In this document: piece by piece, positions 7,615 through 15,884 of the stretch
How positions within the stretch are numbered: the stretch's first letter is position 1
How the letters are laid out: each line of letters starts with the position of its first letter
Source: Akkermansia sp.
GTDB lineage: Bacteria; Verrucomicrobiota; Verrucomicrobiia; Verrucomicrobiales; Akkermansiaceae
Assembly (NCBI GenBank): GCA_024405435.1
Contig: JAKSOU010000003.1
Span: forward strand, 16,184-80,183
Direction of reading: 5' to 3'
DNA: 64,000 nt
Program-made: the position numbers and the translations under genes
The notes under the pieces: model-generated
Told to the model about the DNA's origin: nothing
The model's database searches: none
The model's input: the letters and a program-made list of their open reading frames with translations, nothing else

Positions 7615-8583
7615 ATGCGCATGAAAGCCGCCGGATTCTGCATGCTCGCCTGCCTGGCCGCCGCCGTGGCGGGCGGCGCCGAGCCGCAGCCGAACGCGCC
7701 CTCTCCGGAGGACGCCCGCAGCATGTACGTGCGGGCGAACGCCATGCTGGCGGACGCCCGCAACGGCGATGTGGACCGCGTGCCCCAGCTGCTGGAGGCC
7801 GCCGCGCCGGTCTACTTCCCGGCGGCGTACAAGCTGCTGGAGGTGTATGAGGGCCGCTACAAGGGCATCCCGGAGCAGCCTGAGAAGGCGGCGCGGCTGG
7901 CGCGCCGCCTGGCGGAGGACGACAGCGCGGGGGATGCCGTGCAGGCCGCCATGCGCGCGGTGGCCATGTTCCAGCTGGCGGGGTACTTGGAGAAGGGGCG
8001 CGGCTGCGTGGCGGACATGCCCCAGGCGGTGATGTGGATGAAACGCGCGGCGGATGCCGGGAACGAGGCGGCGCGCGTGGAGCTGGCGCGCTACCTGATG
8101 CTCGGCAAGGGCGTGAAACAGGATGCCGGGCACGCGCGCGAAACGCTCATTGGCGTGGCCCGCCGCGCCCCGCAAACACCCAAGGTCTTTTTCTATTTGG
8201 GCACCATGTGCTACAAGGGGCTGGGCCAGAAGGCGGACTACTACACCGCCGCGCGCCTGTTCGAGGCCGGTGTGAAGCGCCGCGACGCCGATTGCATGAA
8301 CAACCTGGCCGTGATGTACGAATACGGCTTGGGCGTGCCGCGCAACGCGCAGGCCGCCGCCACCCTCTACCGCCGCGCAGCCGAAATCGGCAACAGGGAG
8401 GCCTCCTCCAACCTGCAGCGCTTTTCCTTCAAGGAGAACGCCAAGGCCAGCCGAAGCCAGTCCACCCCGCCCGCGGAGCGCGTGCTCAACGCCGCACTGC
8501 GCCTGGTGGATGCCCTGCCGCTGCCGGAACCCTGGCCCACGCGCCTGAAGGCGGCCCTCACCCGCACGCCCGCCAAGCCATGA
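7615..8583 (+). CDS. Secreted Sel1-like repeat protein
   Basis: A 322-residue protein with a signal peptide (MRMKAAGFCMLACLAAAVAGG, cleavage near AGGAEP) and at least three to four Sel1/TPR-like helical repeats between about residues 100 and 270. Recognisable units are AGYLEKGRGCVADMPQAV, ARYLMLGKGVKQDAG and AVMYEYGLGVPRNAQAA. Such repeats form scaffolds for protein contacts in the periplasm. ATG codons at 7615 and 7621 are both possible; the promoter position allows either. Its stop overlaps the queG start (ATGA), so the genes are translationally coupled although their roles look unrelated. Confidence 0.8.
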   Translation: MRMKAAGFCMLACLAAAVAGGAEPQPNAPSPEDARSMYVRANAMLADARNGDVDRVPQLLEAAAPVYFPAAYKLLEVYEGRYKGIPEQPEKAARLARRLAEDDSAGDAVQAAMRAVAMFQLAGYLEKGRGCVADMPQAVMWMKRAADAGNEAARVELARYLMLGKGVKQDAGHARETLIGVARRAPQTPKVFFYLGTMCYKGLGQKADYYTAARLFEAGVKRRDADCMNNLAVMYEYGLGVPRNAQAAATLYRRAAEIGNREASSNLQRFSFKENAKASRSQSTPPAERVLNAALRLVDALPLPEPWPTRLKAALTRTPAKP

Positions 8584-9482
8584 GCGCCGCCCTCCAAGCG
8601 CTGGAGCGGGCCGCCGCCGCACTCGGCTTCTCCGCCGTGGGCGTGGCACCCGCGGATGCCGACCAGGGGGAGCACCTGCGCCAATGGCTTGCAGAAGGCA
8701 TGCACGCCGGCATGCTCTGGATGGAGCGCCACCTCCCCGCACGCCTCAACCCGCAGCTCGTCCTGCCCGGCGCGCGCAGCGTCGTCATCCTCACCTACGA
8801 ATACGCGCGCCGGGATGCCCGCCCGCAGCCCGGCGCCGTGGCGCGCTACGCCCAGGGGGAGGACTACCACAAGCTGCTGGCGGGCAAGCTGGCGGATTTG
8901 GACGAGACGCTGCAGATGTACGGCGGGGAGCAGCGCTGCTTCACGGATTCAGGTCCCGTGAGCGAGCGCTTCTTCGCGTGGCGCGCCGGGCTGGGCTGGA
9001 TCGGCCGCAACGGCCTGCTCATCCGCCCCGGGCGCGGCTCGTACTGCTTCCTCGCCTCCATCCTCACCACGCTGCAGCTGCCCTGCGGAACGCCCATGAA
9101 CAGCCATTGCGGCAACTGCCGCCGCTGTGAGGACGCATGCCCCACCCGCGCCCTGCACAACGGCTGCTGCGATGCCGGGAAGTGCCTATCATACTGGACC
9201 ATCGAGGCCCACGAGCCCATGCCGCCCGCTATCGCCGCCGCACTCGGCAACCGCCTCTACGGCTGCGACGCCTGCCAGGAGGCCTGCCCCTGGAACGCCG
9301 CCGCCAAACCCGCGCGCATCGACCCCCACCTGCTCATGCCCGCCCAACTGCGGGACATGCCGCTTGCGGAGATAGAAAACCTGACGGAGGATGCATTCGC
9401 GGAGCTCTTCACCGGCACGCCCATCCGCCGCATCGGCCGCGCCCACCTGGCCGCCAATGCACGCACTATTTCCAAATCGTAA
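8580..9482 (+). CDS. queG: Epoxyqueuosine reductase
   Basis: A 300-residue QueG, which reduces epoxyqueuosine to queuosine in tRNA using cobalamin and two [4Fe-4S] clusters. The catalytic Asp lies in FTDSGPVSER (121-130), the substrate-binding region is GLGWIGRNGLL (137-147), and the ferredoxin cysteines are C177, C180, C183, C187 and C229, C232, C236. It is shorter than the E. coli enzyme and lacks the C-terminal HEAT-like extension. The ATG overlaps the Sel1 stop. The last codons, ending ISKS, run into a short dispersed repeat that supplies the TAA. Confidence 0.93.
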   Translation: MSAALQALERAAAALGFSAVGVAPADADQGEHLRQWLAEGMHAGMLWMERHLPARLNPQLVLPGARSVVILTYEYARRDARPQPGAVARYAQGEDYHKLLAGKLADLDETLQMYGGEQRCFTDSGPVSERFFAWRAGLGWIGRNGLLIRPGRGSYCFLASILTTLQLPCGTPMNSHCGNCRRCEDACPTRALHNGCCDAGKCLSYWTIEAHEPMPPAIAAALGNRLYGCDACQEACPWNAAAKPARIDPHLLMPAQLRDMPLAEIENLTEDAFAELFTGTPIRRIGRAHLAANARTISKS

Positions 9483-9526
9483 ATAGTAAATCGCCTGCCT
9501 TGGCGGAGACGGGTCAATCGTCAATT
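9471..9526. repeat. Heptad repeat element at the queG/abiEii junction
   Basis: Degenerate copies of the heptad GATTTAC/GATTGAC (minus-strand reading) at 9471-9492 and 9513-9526, between the convergent ends of queG and the AbiEii gene. The element contains the queG stop codon. Confidence 0.6.
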
Positions 9527-10443
9527 CAGATGCCCCTCGGGTCAATCCATCCCTTGTCGGGTTGCCATTTCTGTGCGAATTCCTCGTCGGCGGCGAAGGC
9601 ATGGACGACGGGGGCTAAAAAACGGCTGATGCCGCGCATGACTTCATCGAAAGGCAAGGCATCTTGGTGCAGAGTGTGCATAAAGTTTTCCCACTTGCGG
9701 AGCATGCCCTCGTGGGTCTCCAGTGAAGCCAGCCGGGAAAACAGGGAGTCGTTGCAGGGAGTGTGGCGATTGCCCATGGTATCGCGCAGGCCCTTTGCCA
9801 GGGGGGTGCCTTCAAACGGGAAATGGCGGGAGAGGAAGTAAATGTCGTAGAAGTCTTTCATGCGGCTGTTCAATTCCAAGCGGCGCAGCATGGCATCAAG
9901 CTTTTCGGCAATGGTGCTTTCCAGCGAGTAGGTGAGGAGCTTGGGCGGTGTGAAATCTGGCAGCATCGCGTATACATCACGCTCGCATGCCGCTGGGGTG
10001 ATGACATCTCCCACGCCCAAATCGATACCAAATGGCACGCGCACGTTCAGAATATGACCGATAAGCTGGATGCCCAGTCCAGGGTATTGCTTTTCCAAGG
10101 CTATCGGCTTGATTTTGCCCAAGGTGAATGAGACGAAACCATTGCCGCTCTCGGTGGCGATGATGTCCTCCACCATAGCCTTCACCTGGGCCTCGCCGTT
10201 GGGAAGTCCCTTCATCAGGAAATCCACGTCGATGGTGGGCCTGCTTTGGAAACGCGTCAGCGAGTAGATGAAGAGTCCACCCTTGAGGACGAGATGCTTT
10301 CTGTACGGCGACAGGGAGAGGCGGCGCAGGAATTCTTCCTGCACGAAAAGCTGGAGGCAGTGCTGATAGCTGATGCCGCCCTGTTTGGCGCGGTTTCTAA
10401 GGCGGGCCAGGGCAGACGCTGCGCGGTTGGTGACTACAGCCAT
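9526..10443 (-). CDS. AbiEii/AbiGii-type nucleotidyltransferase toxin
   Basis: A 305-residue protein of the AbiEii/AbiGii toxin family. The nucleotidyltransferase signature is KGGLF (54-58) followed by DVD (72-74), the metal-binding acidic pair. Family members (MenT/AbiEii) transfer nucleotides to tRNA or other acceptors and block growth; in type IV toxin-antitoxin systems they give abortive infection against phage. Its ATG lies inside the end of the AbiEi gene (10-nt overlap), the usual toxin-antitoxin order. Confidence 0.85.
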   Translation of the reverse strand: MAVVTNRAASALARLRNRAKQGGISYQHCLQLFVQEEFLRRLSLSPYRKHLVLKGGLFIYSLTRFQSRPTIDVDFLMKGLPNGEAQVKAMVEDIIATESGNGFVSFTLGKIKPIALEKQYPGLGIQLIGHILNVRVPFGIDLGVGDVITPAACERDVYAMLPDFTPPKLLTYSLESTIAEKLDAMLRRLELNSRMKDFYDIYFLSRHFPFEGTPLAKGLRDTMGNRHTPCNDSLFSRLASLETHEGMLRKWENFMHTLHQDALPFDEVMRGISRFLAPVVHAFAADEEFAQKWQPDKGWIDPRGI

Positions 10444-11033
10444 GGCTCAATGAGGTTTTGCACGCTTTGCCTGCAGCGCAGCCGTTGCGCGTAGTCGAGC
10501 AGCTGTGAGGTGTTCATGTGCGGGTCCTCCACGTACGCCCTCACGGCCTTGCGCAGGATTTCCGGGTCTATGGAGTTGCGGAAGCGCAGGCAGTCGCAGA
10601 TGACGCGGTCGCGGTTGTGCATGTGGACGGGGATGCCGTCCATCGTTTCCCGGCACACGCCGAGCTGCAGGGTGGTGGGTGTCAGGAAGTGCGGCTGCAC
10701 GGCGGGATAGTGCAGGCAAAAGCGTTTCCGATTGGAGAATTTGGAGACCGCCAGGTGCCATTCGTCCGGCGTGCGTTCCGTGTAGCCGTAATGGAACAGC
10801 GCGGTTTGCATGCAGAACACCGCATCCGGGAACAGACGTGTCAGCGTCCGCACATCGGAAGGAGCGCTTTCGCCAATCCACTGGTAGTGGCCGCGCCGCA
10901 CGCACTCCACCATGCCGTCCGCCATCAGCTGTTGCAGCCGGTAGTGGTTAATGCCCGCCGCGCGCAGCTCCGCCGTGCGCGCCATGCCCCCATGGCGCGC
11001 AAACACTTCCTTTGCCGATACATGAGCTTTCAT
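10434..11033 (-). CDS. AbiEi-type antitoxin / transcriptional repressor
   Basis: A 199-residue protein with an N-terminal winged helix (VFARHGGMARTAELRAAGI, then YRLQQLMADGMVECVRRGHYQ), as in AbiEi_4 antitoxins, and a C-terminal antitoxin domain. In characterised AbiE systems this protein represses its operon by binding inverted repeats and neutralises the toxin indirectly. The partner toxin overlaps its 3' end. The upstream 96 bp contain no clear strong promoter. Confidence 0.8.
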   Translation of the reverse strand: MKAHVSAKEVFARHGGMARTAELRAAGINHYRLQQLMADGMVECVRRGHYQWIGESAPSDVRTLTRLFPDAVFCMQTALFHYGYTERTPDEWHLAVSKFSNRKRFCLHYPAVQPHFLTPTTLQLGVCRETMDGIPVHMHNRDRVICDCLRFRNSIDPEILRKAVRAYVEDPHMNTSQLLDYAQRLRCRQSVQNLIEPWL

Positions 11034-11110
11034 TTGCTAAAAGGTACACCGCAAGCAGCGTACGGCAGACACATTAGCAAATCTCATTACGCATGGCAAG
11101 AGAAAAACAA

Positions 11111-11128
11111 AATTGCAAATCGTAAATC
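11111..11128. repeat. Short heptad repeat downstream of a membrane gene
   Basis: A degenerate heptad pair (GATTTAC, GATTTGC on the minus strand) immediately 3' of the stop at 11130, matching the elements at 14013 and 44331. Confidence 0.45.
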
Positions 11129-11129
11129 C

Positions 11130-11777
11130 CTAGATATCCTCTGTTTCTGGGAGAGAGACGATTCGTTCGGCGGTTGCGGCGAGGAGGCGGAGGGGGTGGA
11201 AGGCGGTGGCGGCGGCCAGGAGCGCGCTGGCGGCGCGGAGGGGCAGAAGCCCCTCGAAATCCGTGAGGAAGGCCCCGAGCAGGAACAGGGGGAAGAGCGC
11301 GCAAAGGATGCGCAGGCTCCAGGGTGCAGCCTTGGTGTTGGGCAGGTTGAGCAGAACGGCGAAGAGGGCGATGGCGCAGATGTAGAGGGGGATTTCCTCC
11401 TGCCGCGCCAGCAGGGGTTCGTGCATGATGAGCGTGTACGCCACGCAAACGGGGATCAGCAGGGAGAGGAAGGCACCCAGCTGGGTGAAGAAGCGGGTGA
11501 ACACGCTGCCGCGCCCGGATGGCAGTACCAGATGGCACCACGCCGCCAGCGGCCCCAGCATGAAGGCCCCCGCCAGCAGGAAGAGAGAACCCGCGCCGCC
11601 CGCCAGCACCCCCGCCGCCAGCAGGAACCGGCTCTGCACCCCCGCCGCCAGCGTGGCGCACGCTATCTCCGCCACGGAGCACAGGGCCCCCGCCAGAATG
11701 CAAATCAGCAGCAGGCGCGCCAGCACCGCGGCCACGCGTTTCACGCCAGGGTAGATGGGCCACTCGTCATTCATCAT
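11130..11777 (-). CDS. Hypothetical polytopic membrane protein
   Basis: A 215-residue protein with about six hydrophobic segments (near residues 15-45, 50-85, 95-118, 128-145, 155-172 and 178-195) and a hydrophilic N-terminus of about 14 residues. I do not recognise the family. The ATGATG start overlaps the last codons of prmC, so it is translated as the third gene of the prfA-prmC operon. It may be an unrelated passenger. Confidence 0.7.
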   Translation of the reverse strand: MMNDEWPIYPGVKRVAAVLARLLLICILAGALCSVAEIACATLAAGVQSRFLLAAGVLAGGAGSLFLLAGAFMLGPLAAWCHLVLPSGRGSVFTRFFTQLGAFLSLLIPVCVAYTLIMHEPLLARQEEIPLYICAIALFAVLLNLPNTKAAPWSLRILCALFPLFLLGAFLTDFEGLLPLRAASALLAAATAFHPLRLLAATAERIVSLPETEDI

Positions 11778-12678
11778 CGCTCGGTGTTTCCTCCTGCGGC
11801 TCCTCCCGGCGCTCAGGCGCGTAGCCGATTGGGAAACGGGGCTTTCCGCTCATGTCGGTGAGCACCTCGGTATCGGTGAAACCAAGCTGTTGCATGAAAT
11901 CACGCACAACCTCACCCTGGTCGTGCCCCACCTCCAGCGCCACGAGCGCGCGGCTGGCGAGATGGGGGAGAGCCTCCTGCAGGAAGCGGCGCACCACGTC
12001 CAGCCCGTCCGGCCCGCCGTAGAGGGCTGCGGCGGGGTCGTGGGCCACCTCGGCGGCCACAGGTTCGCCGTCCGGCACGTAGGGCAGGTTGGCCAGCACC
12101 AGGTGGAAGGGAGAGGGCGGGGTGATGGCGCTCTCCGCGGTGTCGTTCCAGGCGGAGAACAAATCGCTGCGGTAGGTCTGCACCTTGGCGCCGAGGGAGT
12201 TGGCGTTCTCTAGCGTGAGCGCGAGCGCGGCATCCGAGATATCCGCCATCACCACGGTGGGGTGGTGTGCCGCCAGCTCCAGCGCCAGGGTGATGCCGAT
12301 GATGCCGGAGCCGCAGCCCATGTCCAGCACGCGCATGCCCTCGCGCTTTTCCGCGCGGGCCAGCGCCAGCTCCACCAGCTCCTCCGTCTCCGGCCGCGGG
12401 ATGAGGGCGCGGGCGTCCGTGCGGAACTCGCGGCGGTAGAATTCCGTGCTGCCCAGCAGGTGCTGCAGCGGCACGCCCTGGCCGCGCTGCCGCAGCAGAT
12501 CGCGCAGCGGCGCCAGGCGCTCCTCCGGCAGCGGCTCGTCGAAGTGCAAGTACAGCCAGGTGCGGTCGCAGCCCAGCACGTGCACCATGAGGCTTTGCAT
12601 GGAGTGCCGCGCGCCCTCGATGCCGCGCGCCTCCAGGTACTGCGTGCCCCTTGTCAGGACCTCGTTGACGGTTTTCAT
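11767..12678 (-). CDS. prmC: Release factor glutamine N5-methyltransferase
   Basis: A 303-residue PrmC (HemK), which methylates the Gln of the GGQ motif in release factors from S-adenosylmethionine. The SAM loop is DMGCGSGIIG (119-128). The catalytic (N/D)PPY motif is present as NLPY (197-200), with Leu in place of the first Pro. It follows prfA by 9 bp, so enzyme and substrate are co-expressed. The C-terminal acidic tail (about 20 residues) is not part of the usual fold. Confidence 0.92.
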   Translation of the reverse strand: MKTVNEVLTRGTQYLEARGIEGARHSMQSLMVHVLGCDRTWLYLHFDEPLPEERLAPLRDLLRQRGQGVPLQHLLGSTEFYRREFRTDARALIPRPETEELVELALARAEKREGMRVLDMGCGSGIIGITLALELAAHHPTVVMADISDAALALTLENANSLGAKVQTYRSDLFSAWNDTAESAITPPSPFHLVLANLPYVPDGEPVAAEVAHDPAAALYGGPDGLDVVRRFLQEALPHLASRALVALEVGHDQGEVVRDFMQQLGFTDTEVLTDMSGKPRFPIGYAPERREEPQEETPSDDE

Positions 12679-12687
12679 GGCGTGTCG

Positions 12688-13764
12688 TTATTTCAATTCG
12701 TCCATGCGCTCCTGCATCTCTGCGTGCTGCATGCGGGAGATGATTTCATCCAGTGCGCCGGTGGTGACCACGATGTCGAGGTTGTAGGCGGTGTATCCGA
12801 TGCGGTGGTCGGTGAGGCGGTTTTGGGGGAAGTTGTAGGTGCGTATTTTCTCCTCGCGTCCGCCGGAGCCGATGAGGGAGCGGCGCTTCTCTGAATAGCT
12901 CTGCTGGGCCTCGCGCTGCTTCATCTCGAAGAGGCGGGCGCGGAGGATGCGCATGCCGGTCTCCCTGTTCTTGATTTGGGAGCGTTCCTGCTCGCAGCGC
13001 ACCATGATACCGGTGGGCAGGTGGAAAATCTGCACGGCGGATTCCGTGCGGTTCACGTGCTGGCCGCCCGCGCCGCCGGAACGGCAGGTCTCGATGCGCA
13101 GGTCCTCCGGGCGGATTTCCACGTCCACCTCCTCGGCCTCCGGCAGCACGGCCACCGTGGCGGTGGAGGTGTGGATGCGCCCCTGGGTCTCCGTGACGGG
13201 CACGCGCTGCACGCGGTGCACGCCGCTCTCGTACTTCAGGTAGCGGAACACCTCCTCGCCGGAGACGCGCGCGGTCACCTCCTTGAAGCCGCCCACGTCG
13301 CTCGGGCTGGCATCCAGAATTTCAAACTTCCAGCCGCGGGTGTCCGCATAGCGCTGGTACATGCCCAGCAGGTCGCCCGCAAAGAGGGATGCCTCGTCGC
13401 CGCCCGTTCCGGCGCGGATCTCCACCAGCGCGTCGCGGTCCTCCGTGGCGTCGCGCGGCAACAGGCTGTACTGGATTTCCTCCTCCAGCTGCGCCTCTCG
13501 CGGCTCCAGCGCCGCCAGGTCCGCCTGTGCCAGCGCGGCCATCTCCTCGTCCTCTCCGGCCGCCAGCTCGCGGTTCTCCCCAATCTGGCGCCGGATGTCC
13601 AGCAGCTCGTCCCAGCAGCGCATCAGCTCCTGCGCGCGGCGGTGCTCGCGCATCATCTCCTCCGCGCGGGCGCGGTCGTTGAACAGGGCCGGGTCCGCAA
13701 TCTGCGTCTCCAGCTCCGCCAGGCGCGCGCGGCGTTTCTCAATGAGCGGCGCATAATCCATCAT
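12688..13764 (-). CDS. prfA: Peptide chain release factor 1
   Basis: A 358-residue class I release factor. The stop-codon reading tripeptide PVT (189-191) marks RF1 (UAA/UAG) rather than RF2. The peptidyl-tRNA hydrolysis motif GGQ is at 233-235 within [13 protein letters not shown]. The ATGATG start is 8 nt after a good promoter, so the transcript may begin at the start codon. Confidence 0.95.
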   Translation of the reverse strand: MMDYAPLIEKRRARLAELETQIADPALFNDRARAEEMMREHRRAQELMRCWDELLDIRRQIGENRELAAGEDEEMAALAQADLAALEPREAQLEEEIQYSLLPRDATEDRDALVEIRAGTGGDEASLFAGDLLGMYQRYADTRGWKFEILDASPSDVGGFKEVTARVSGEEVFRYLKYESGVHRVQRVPVTETQGRIHTSTATVAVLPEAEEVDVEIRPEDLRIETCRSGGAGGQHVNRTESAVQIFHLPTGIMVRCEQERSQIKNRETGMRILRARLFEMKQREAQQSYSEKRRSLIGSGGREEKIRTYNFPQNRLTDHRIGYTAYNLDIVVTTGALDEIISRMQHAEMQERMDELK

Positions 13765-13772
13765 ACCCGCCC

Positions 13773-13801
13773 ATTCTATCCCACCACGCCGCGCCGCGCA
13801 A
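13773..13801 (-). promoter_or_regulatory. Promoter of the prfA operon
   Basis: TTGCGC (13796-13801), 17-bp spacer, TAGAAT (13773-13778), ending 8 nt before the ATG at 13764. Confidence 0.65.
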
Positions 13802-13866
13802 GCGCATTTTAGTCTTGCCTATCGCCGCGCCGTGTGGTACAAGAGGCGCACCAACCCCCGCCGAAC

Positions 13867-13937
13867 GGTCTCGTGGTGTAATGGTAGCACAAGGGATTTT
13901 GGTTCCCTTGGCCTAGGTTCGAATCCTGGCGAGACTA
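13867..13937 (+). tRNA. tRNA-Gln (anticodon TTG)
   Basis: A complete 71-nt cloverleaf. The acceptor stem GGTCTCG pairs with CGAGACT, with A73 as discriminator. The D arm is GTG/CAC, the anticodon stem AGGGA/TCCCT encloses loop TTTTGGT (anticodon TTG), and the T arm CTAGG/CCTGG carries TTCGAAT. The 3' CCA is not encoded, consistent with the CCA-adding enzyme gene at 61394-62743. A possible promoter, TTGCCT (13814) with TACAAG (13838), lies upstream. Confidence 0.93.
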
Positions 13938-13948
13938 CGATGTAGAAA

Positions 13949-13990
13949 ACACCCCCATCCGGCATTCCGCCGAACGGGGGTGTCTTGTAT
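13949..13990 (+). terminator. Terminator after tRNA-Gln
   Basis: Stem ACACCCCC (13949-13956) with GGGGGTGT (13976-13983) followed by CTTGTATT. Confidence 0.6.
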
Positions 13991-14012
13991 TCCGCGCGCG
14001 GAGCGCGCCTAA

Positions 14013-14050
14013 CTTACAAATTGTAAATCGTCAATTGTAAATTGTAAATC
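14013..14050 (-). repeat. Heptad repeat element 3' of fucI
   Basis: On the minus strand, tandem heptads of the type GATTTAC/AATTTAC/AATTGAC directly follow the fucI stop. They are followed by AAGTTAGGCGCGC and a GC-rich inverted repeat (about 13992-14012). The same composite is found after rng (59551-59612) and, with variation, at 44300-44368. Confidence 0.7.
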
Positions 14051-14054
14051 GGCT

Positions 14055-15842
14055 TTAGCCGTTGTACTTGCCGTAGATGGGGCCGAAGTTCTTGCAGGCG
14101 CGGAAGTCTGCGCCCTCCGGGTCTGCGGTGCCGAAGAGGTTCCAGGCGGCGGGACGGTAGATGTCCTCCTCCGGCACGTTGTGGGCGTACACGGGGATGC
14201 GCAGCATGGAGGCCAGCGTGATGATGTCCGCGCCGATGTGGCCGTATGTCCAGGCGCCGTGGTTGGCGCCCATGTTGGCCATCACGGAGTAGACGTCCTT
14301 GAAGGCGCCCTTTCCGGTGAGGCGCGGGGCGAACCAGGTGGTGGGCCAGCCCGGGTCGGTGCGCTCGTCCAGCGTGTTGTTGACCTTCTCCGGGAGGGAG
14401 CAGGTGTAGCCTTCCGCAATCACCAGCACGGGGCCCTGTCCCTTGACCAGGTTCATGCGGATCATGGTGACGGGCACGTCGCCCTTGGAGACGAAGTGCA
14501 GGGAGTAGCCGCCGCCGCGGAAGTACTCGCGGTTGGCGGGGCACCAGCAGGAGTTGTCCATCATGGCCTCGATATCCTCCTTGGTGGTCTCGCCGGTCTT
14601 CTTCATGCAGGGCTTGCCGTCCTTTCCGGTGGAGTACATGTTGCCGTCCAGGGCGGTGGAACCGGAGTTGATGAGGTGCATGATGCCGTTGGCGGCGTGG
14701 CCCTCCATGGTGTATCCCGTCACGCGCTTCACGGCGGCGGGGGACCAGTAGGTGCGGATATCGGAGAAGCAGGCGGCCTGCCCGGTGAGCTGGTGGAGCA
14801 GGAGCATGCACACGCCGTTCATGGCATCGTTCTCCGTGGCGAAGGGGATAGCCTCGCGCGGGCCGTTCCAGTCGAACGTGCTGTTGATGAGGGATTCCGC
14901 CATGTCGCCGTTCGGGTAGAAATCCGTCCAGTGGCGCTGGCCCTGGAATCCGCCGCAGATGGCGTTGAAGCCCAGGCCCTCCTCCTCGCGGTCGATAGTC
15001 TTGAGGTAGGGGTTGCCGTGCATCATGTCGCGGAAGATGATCATCATGAGGATGCTCTCGCGCAGCGTGCGCTCCTTGTCCTCCGCGGAGAGGATGAGGT
15101 CCGGCCTGTTGCGCTCCGGGCCGATGTGGACGTAGCGCTTGGCCCACTCCATGGCCAGATCGAACTCCTTCTCGTCGTAGATCTTGAGCTCCATGCGGCG
15201 CTTCACCTCCGTCATGTCCACGGGCTGCACGCGCATGCCCAGGTAGTCCTCCCAGAACGGCTGGTCCAGGATGGAGCCGGCAATGCCCATGGCGCAGCCG
15301 CCGATGGAGAGGTAGCCCTTGCCCTTGAGGGTGGCCACGGCGATGCCGGCGCGCGCGAAGCGCAGGATCTTCTCCGCCACGTCCTCCGGGATGGTGGTGT
15401 CGTCCGCGTCCTGCACGTCATGCCCGTAGATGGAGAAGGCGGGCACGCCCTTCTGGGCGTAGGCGGCCAGGGCGGCGGCCAGGTAGACGGCGCCGGGGCG
15501 CTCCGTGCCGTTGAAGCCCCAGATGGCCTTGGGGATGCGGTTGTCCGTCTCGAAGGTCTCCGTGATGTAGCACCAGCAGGGGGTGACGATGAGCGAGCAG
15601 CCCACGTTGTTCTCCGCGAACTTCTGGTTGGCGGCGGCGGCCTCTGCGGGACCGCCGATGCAGGTATCGGCGATAACGCACTTGACGGGCTGGCCGTTGG
15701 CGTGCTTCACGTTGGCCTCGATGAGGGCGGCAGCGGCCTTGGCCATGTTCATGGTCTGGTCTTCCAGGGACTCGCGGACGCCGAGGCGGCGGCCGTCAAT
15801 CGTGGGGCGAATGCCGATGGTCGGCAGTGTATCGTATTTCAT
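14055..15842 (-). CDS. fucI: L-fucose isomerase
   Basis: A 595-residue, full-length L-fucose isomerase converting L-fucose to L-fuculose (also D-arabinose to D-ribulose) with Mn2+. The N-terminal [20 protein letters not shown] (residues 9-28), [11 protein letters not shown] and [16 protein letters not shown] are family hallmarks; the Glu/Asp/His metal site lies in the central and C-terminal domains. It is 42 bp downstream of the fucose permease in the same operon. No fuculose kinase or aldolase gene is in the window. A 3' repeat element follows. Confidence 0.95.
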   Translation of the reverse strand: MKYDTLPTIGIRPTIDGRRLGVRESLEDQTMNMAKAAAALIEANVKHANGQPVKCVIADTCIGGPAEAAAANQKFAENNVGCSLIVTPCWCYITETFETDNRIPKAIWGFNGTERPGAVYLAAALAAYAQKGVPAFSIYGHDVQDADDTTIPEDVAEKILRFARAGIAVATLKGKGYLSIGGCAMGIAGSILDQPFWEDYLGMRVQPVDMTEVKRRMELKIYDEKEFDLAMEWAKRYVHIGPERNRPDLILSAEDKERTLRESILMMIIFRDMMHGNPYLKTIDREEEGLGFNAICGGFQGQRHWTDFYPNGDMAESLINSTFDWNGPREAIPFATENDAMNGVCMLLLHQLTGQAACFSDIRTYWSPAAVKRVTGYTMEGHAANGIMHLINSGSTALDGNMYSTGKDGKPCMKKTGETTKEDIEAMMDNSCWCPANREYFRGGGYSLHFVSKGDVPVTMIRMNLVKGQGPVLVIAEGYTCSLPEKVNNTLDERTDPGWPTTWFAPRLTGKGAFKDVYSVMANMGANHGAWTYGHIGADIITLASMLRIPVYAHNVPEEDIYRPAAWNLFGTADPEGADFRACKNFGPIYGKYNG

Positions 15843-15884
15843 ATTGTCGTTTGAATTATGGGTTGGAATGAATAATGAGAGGGG

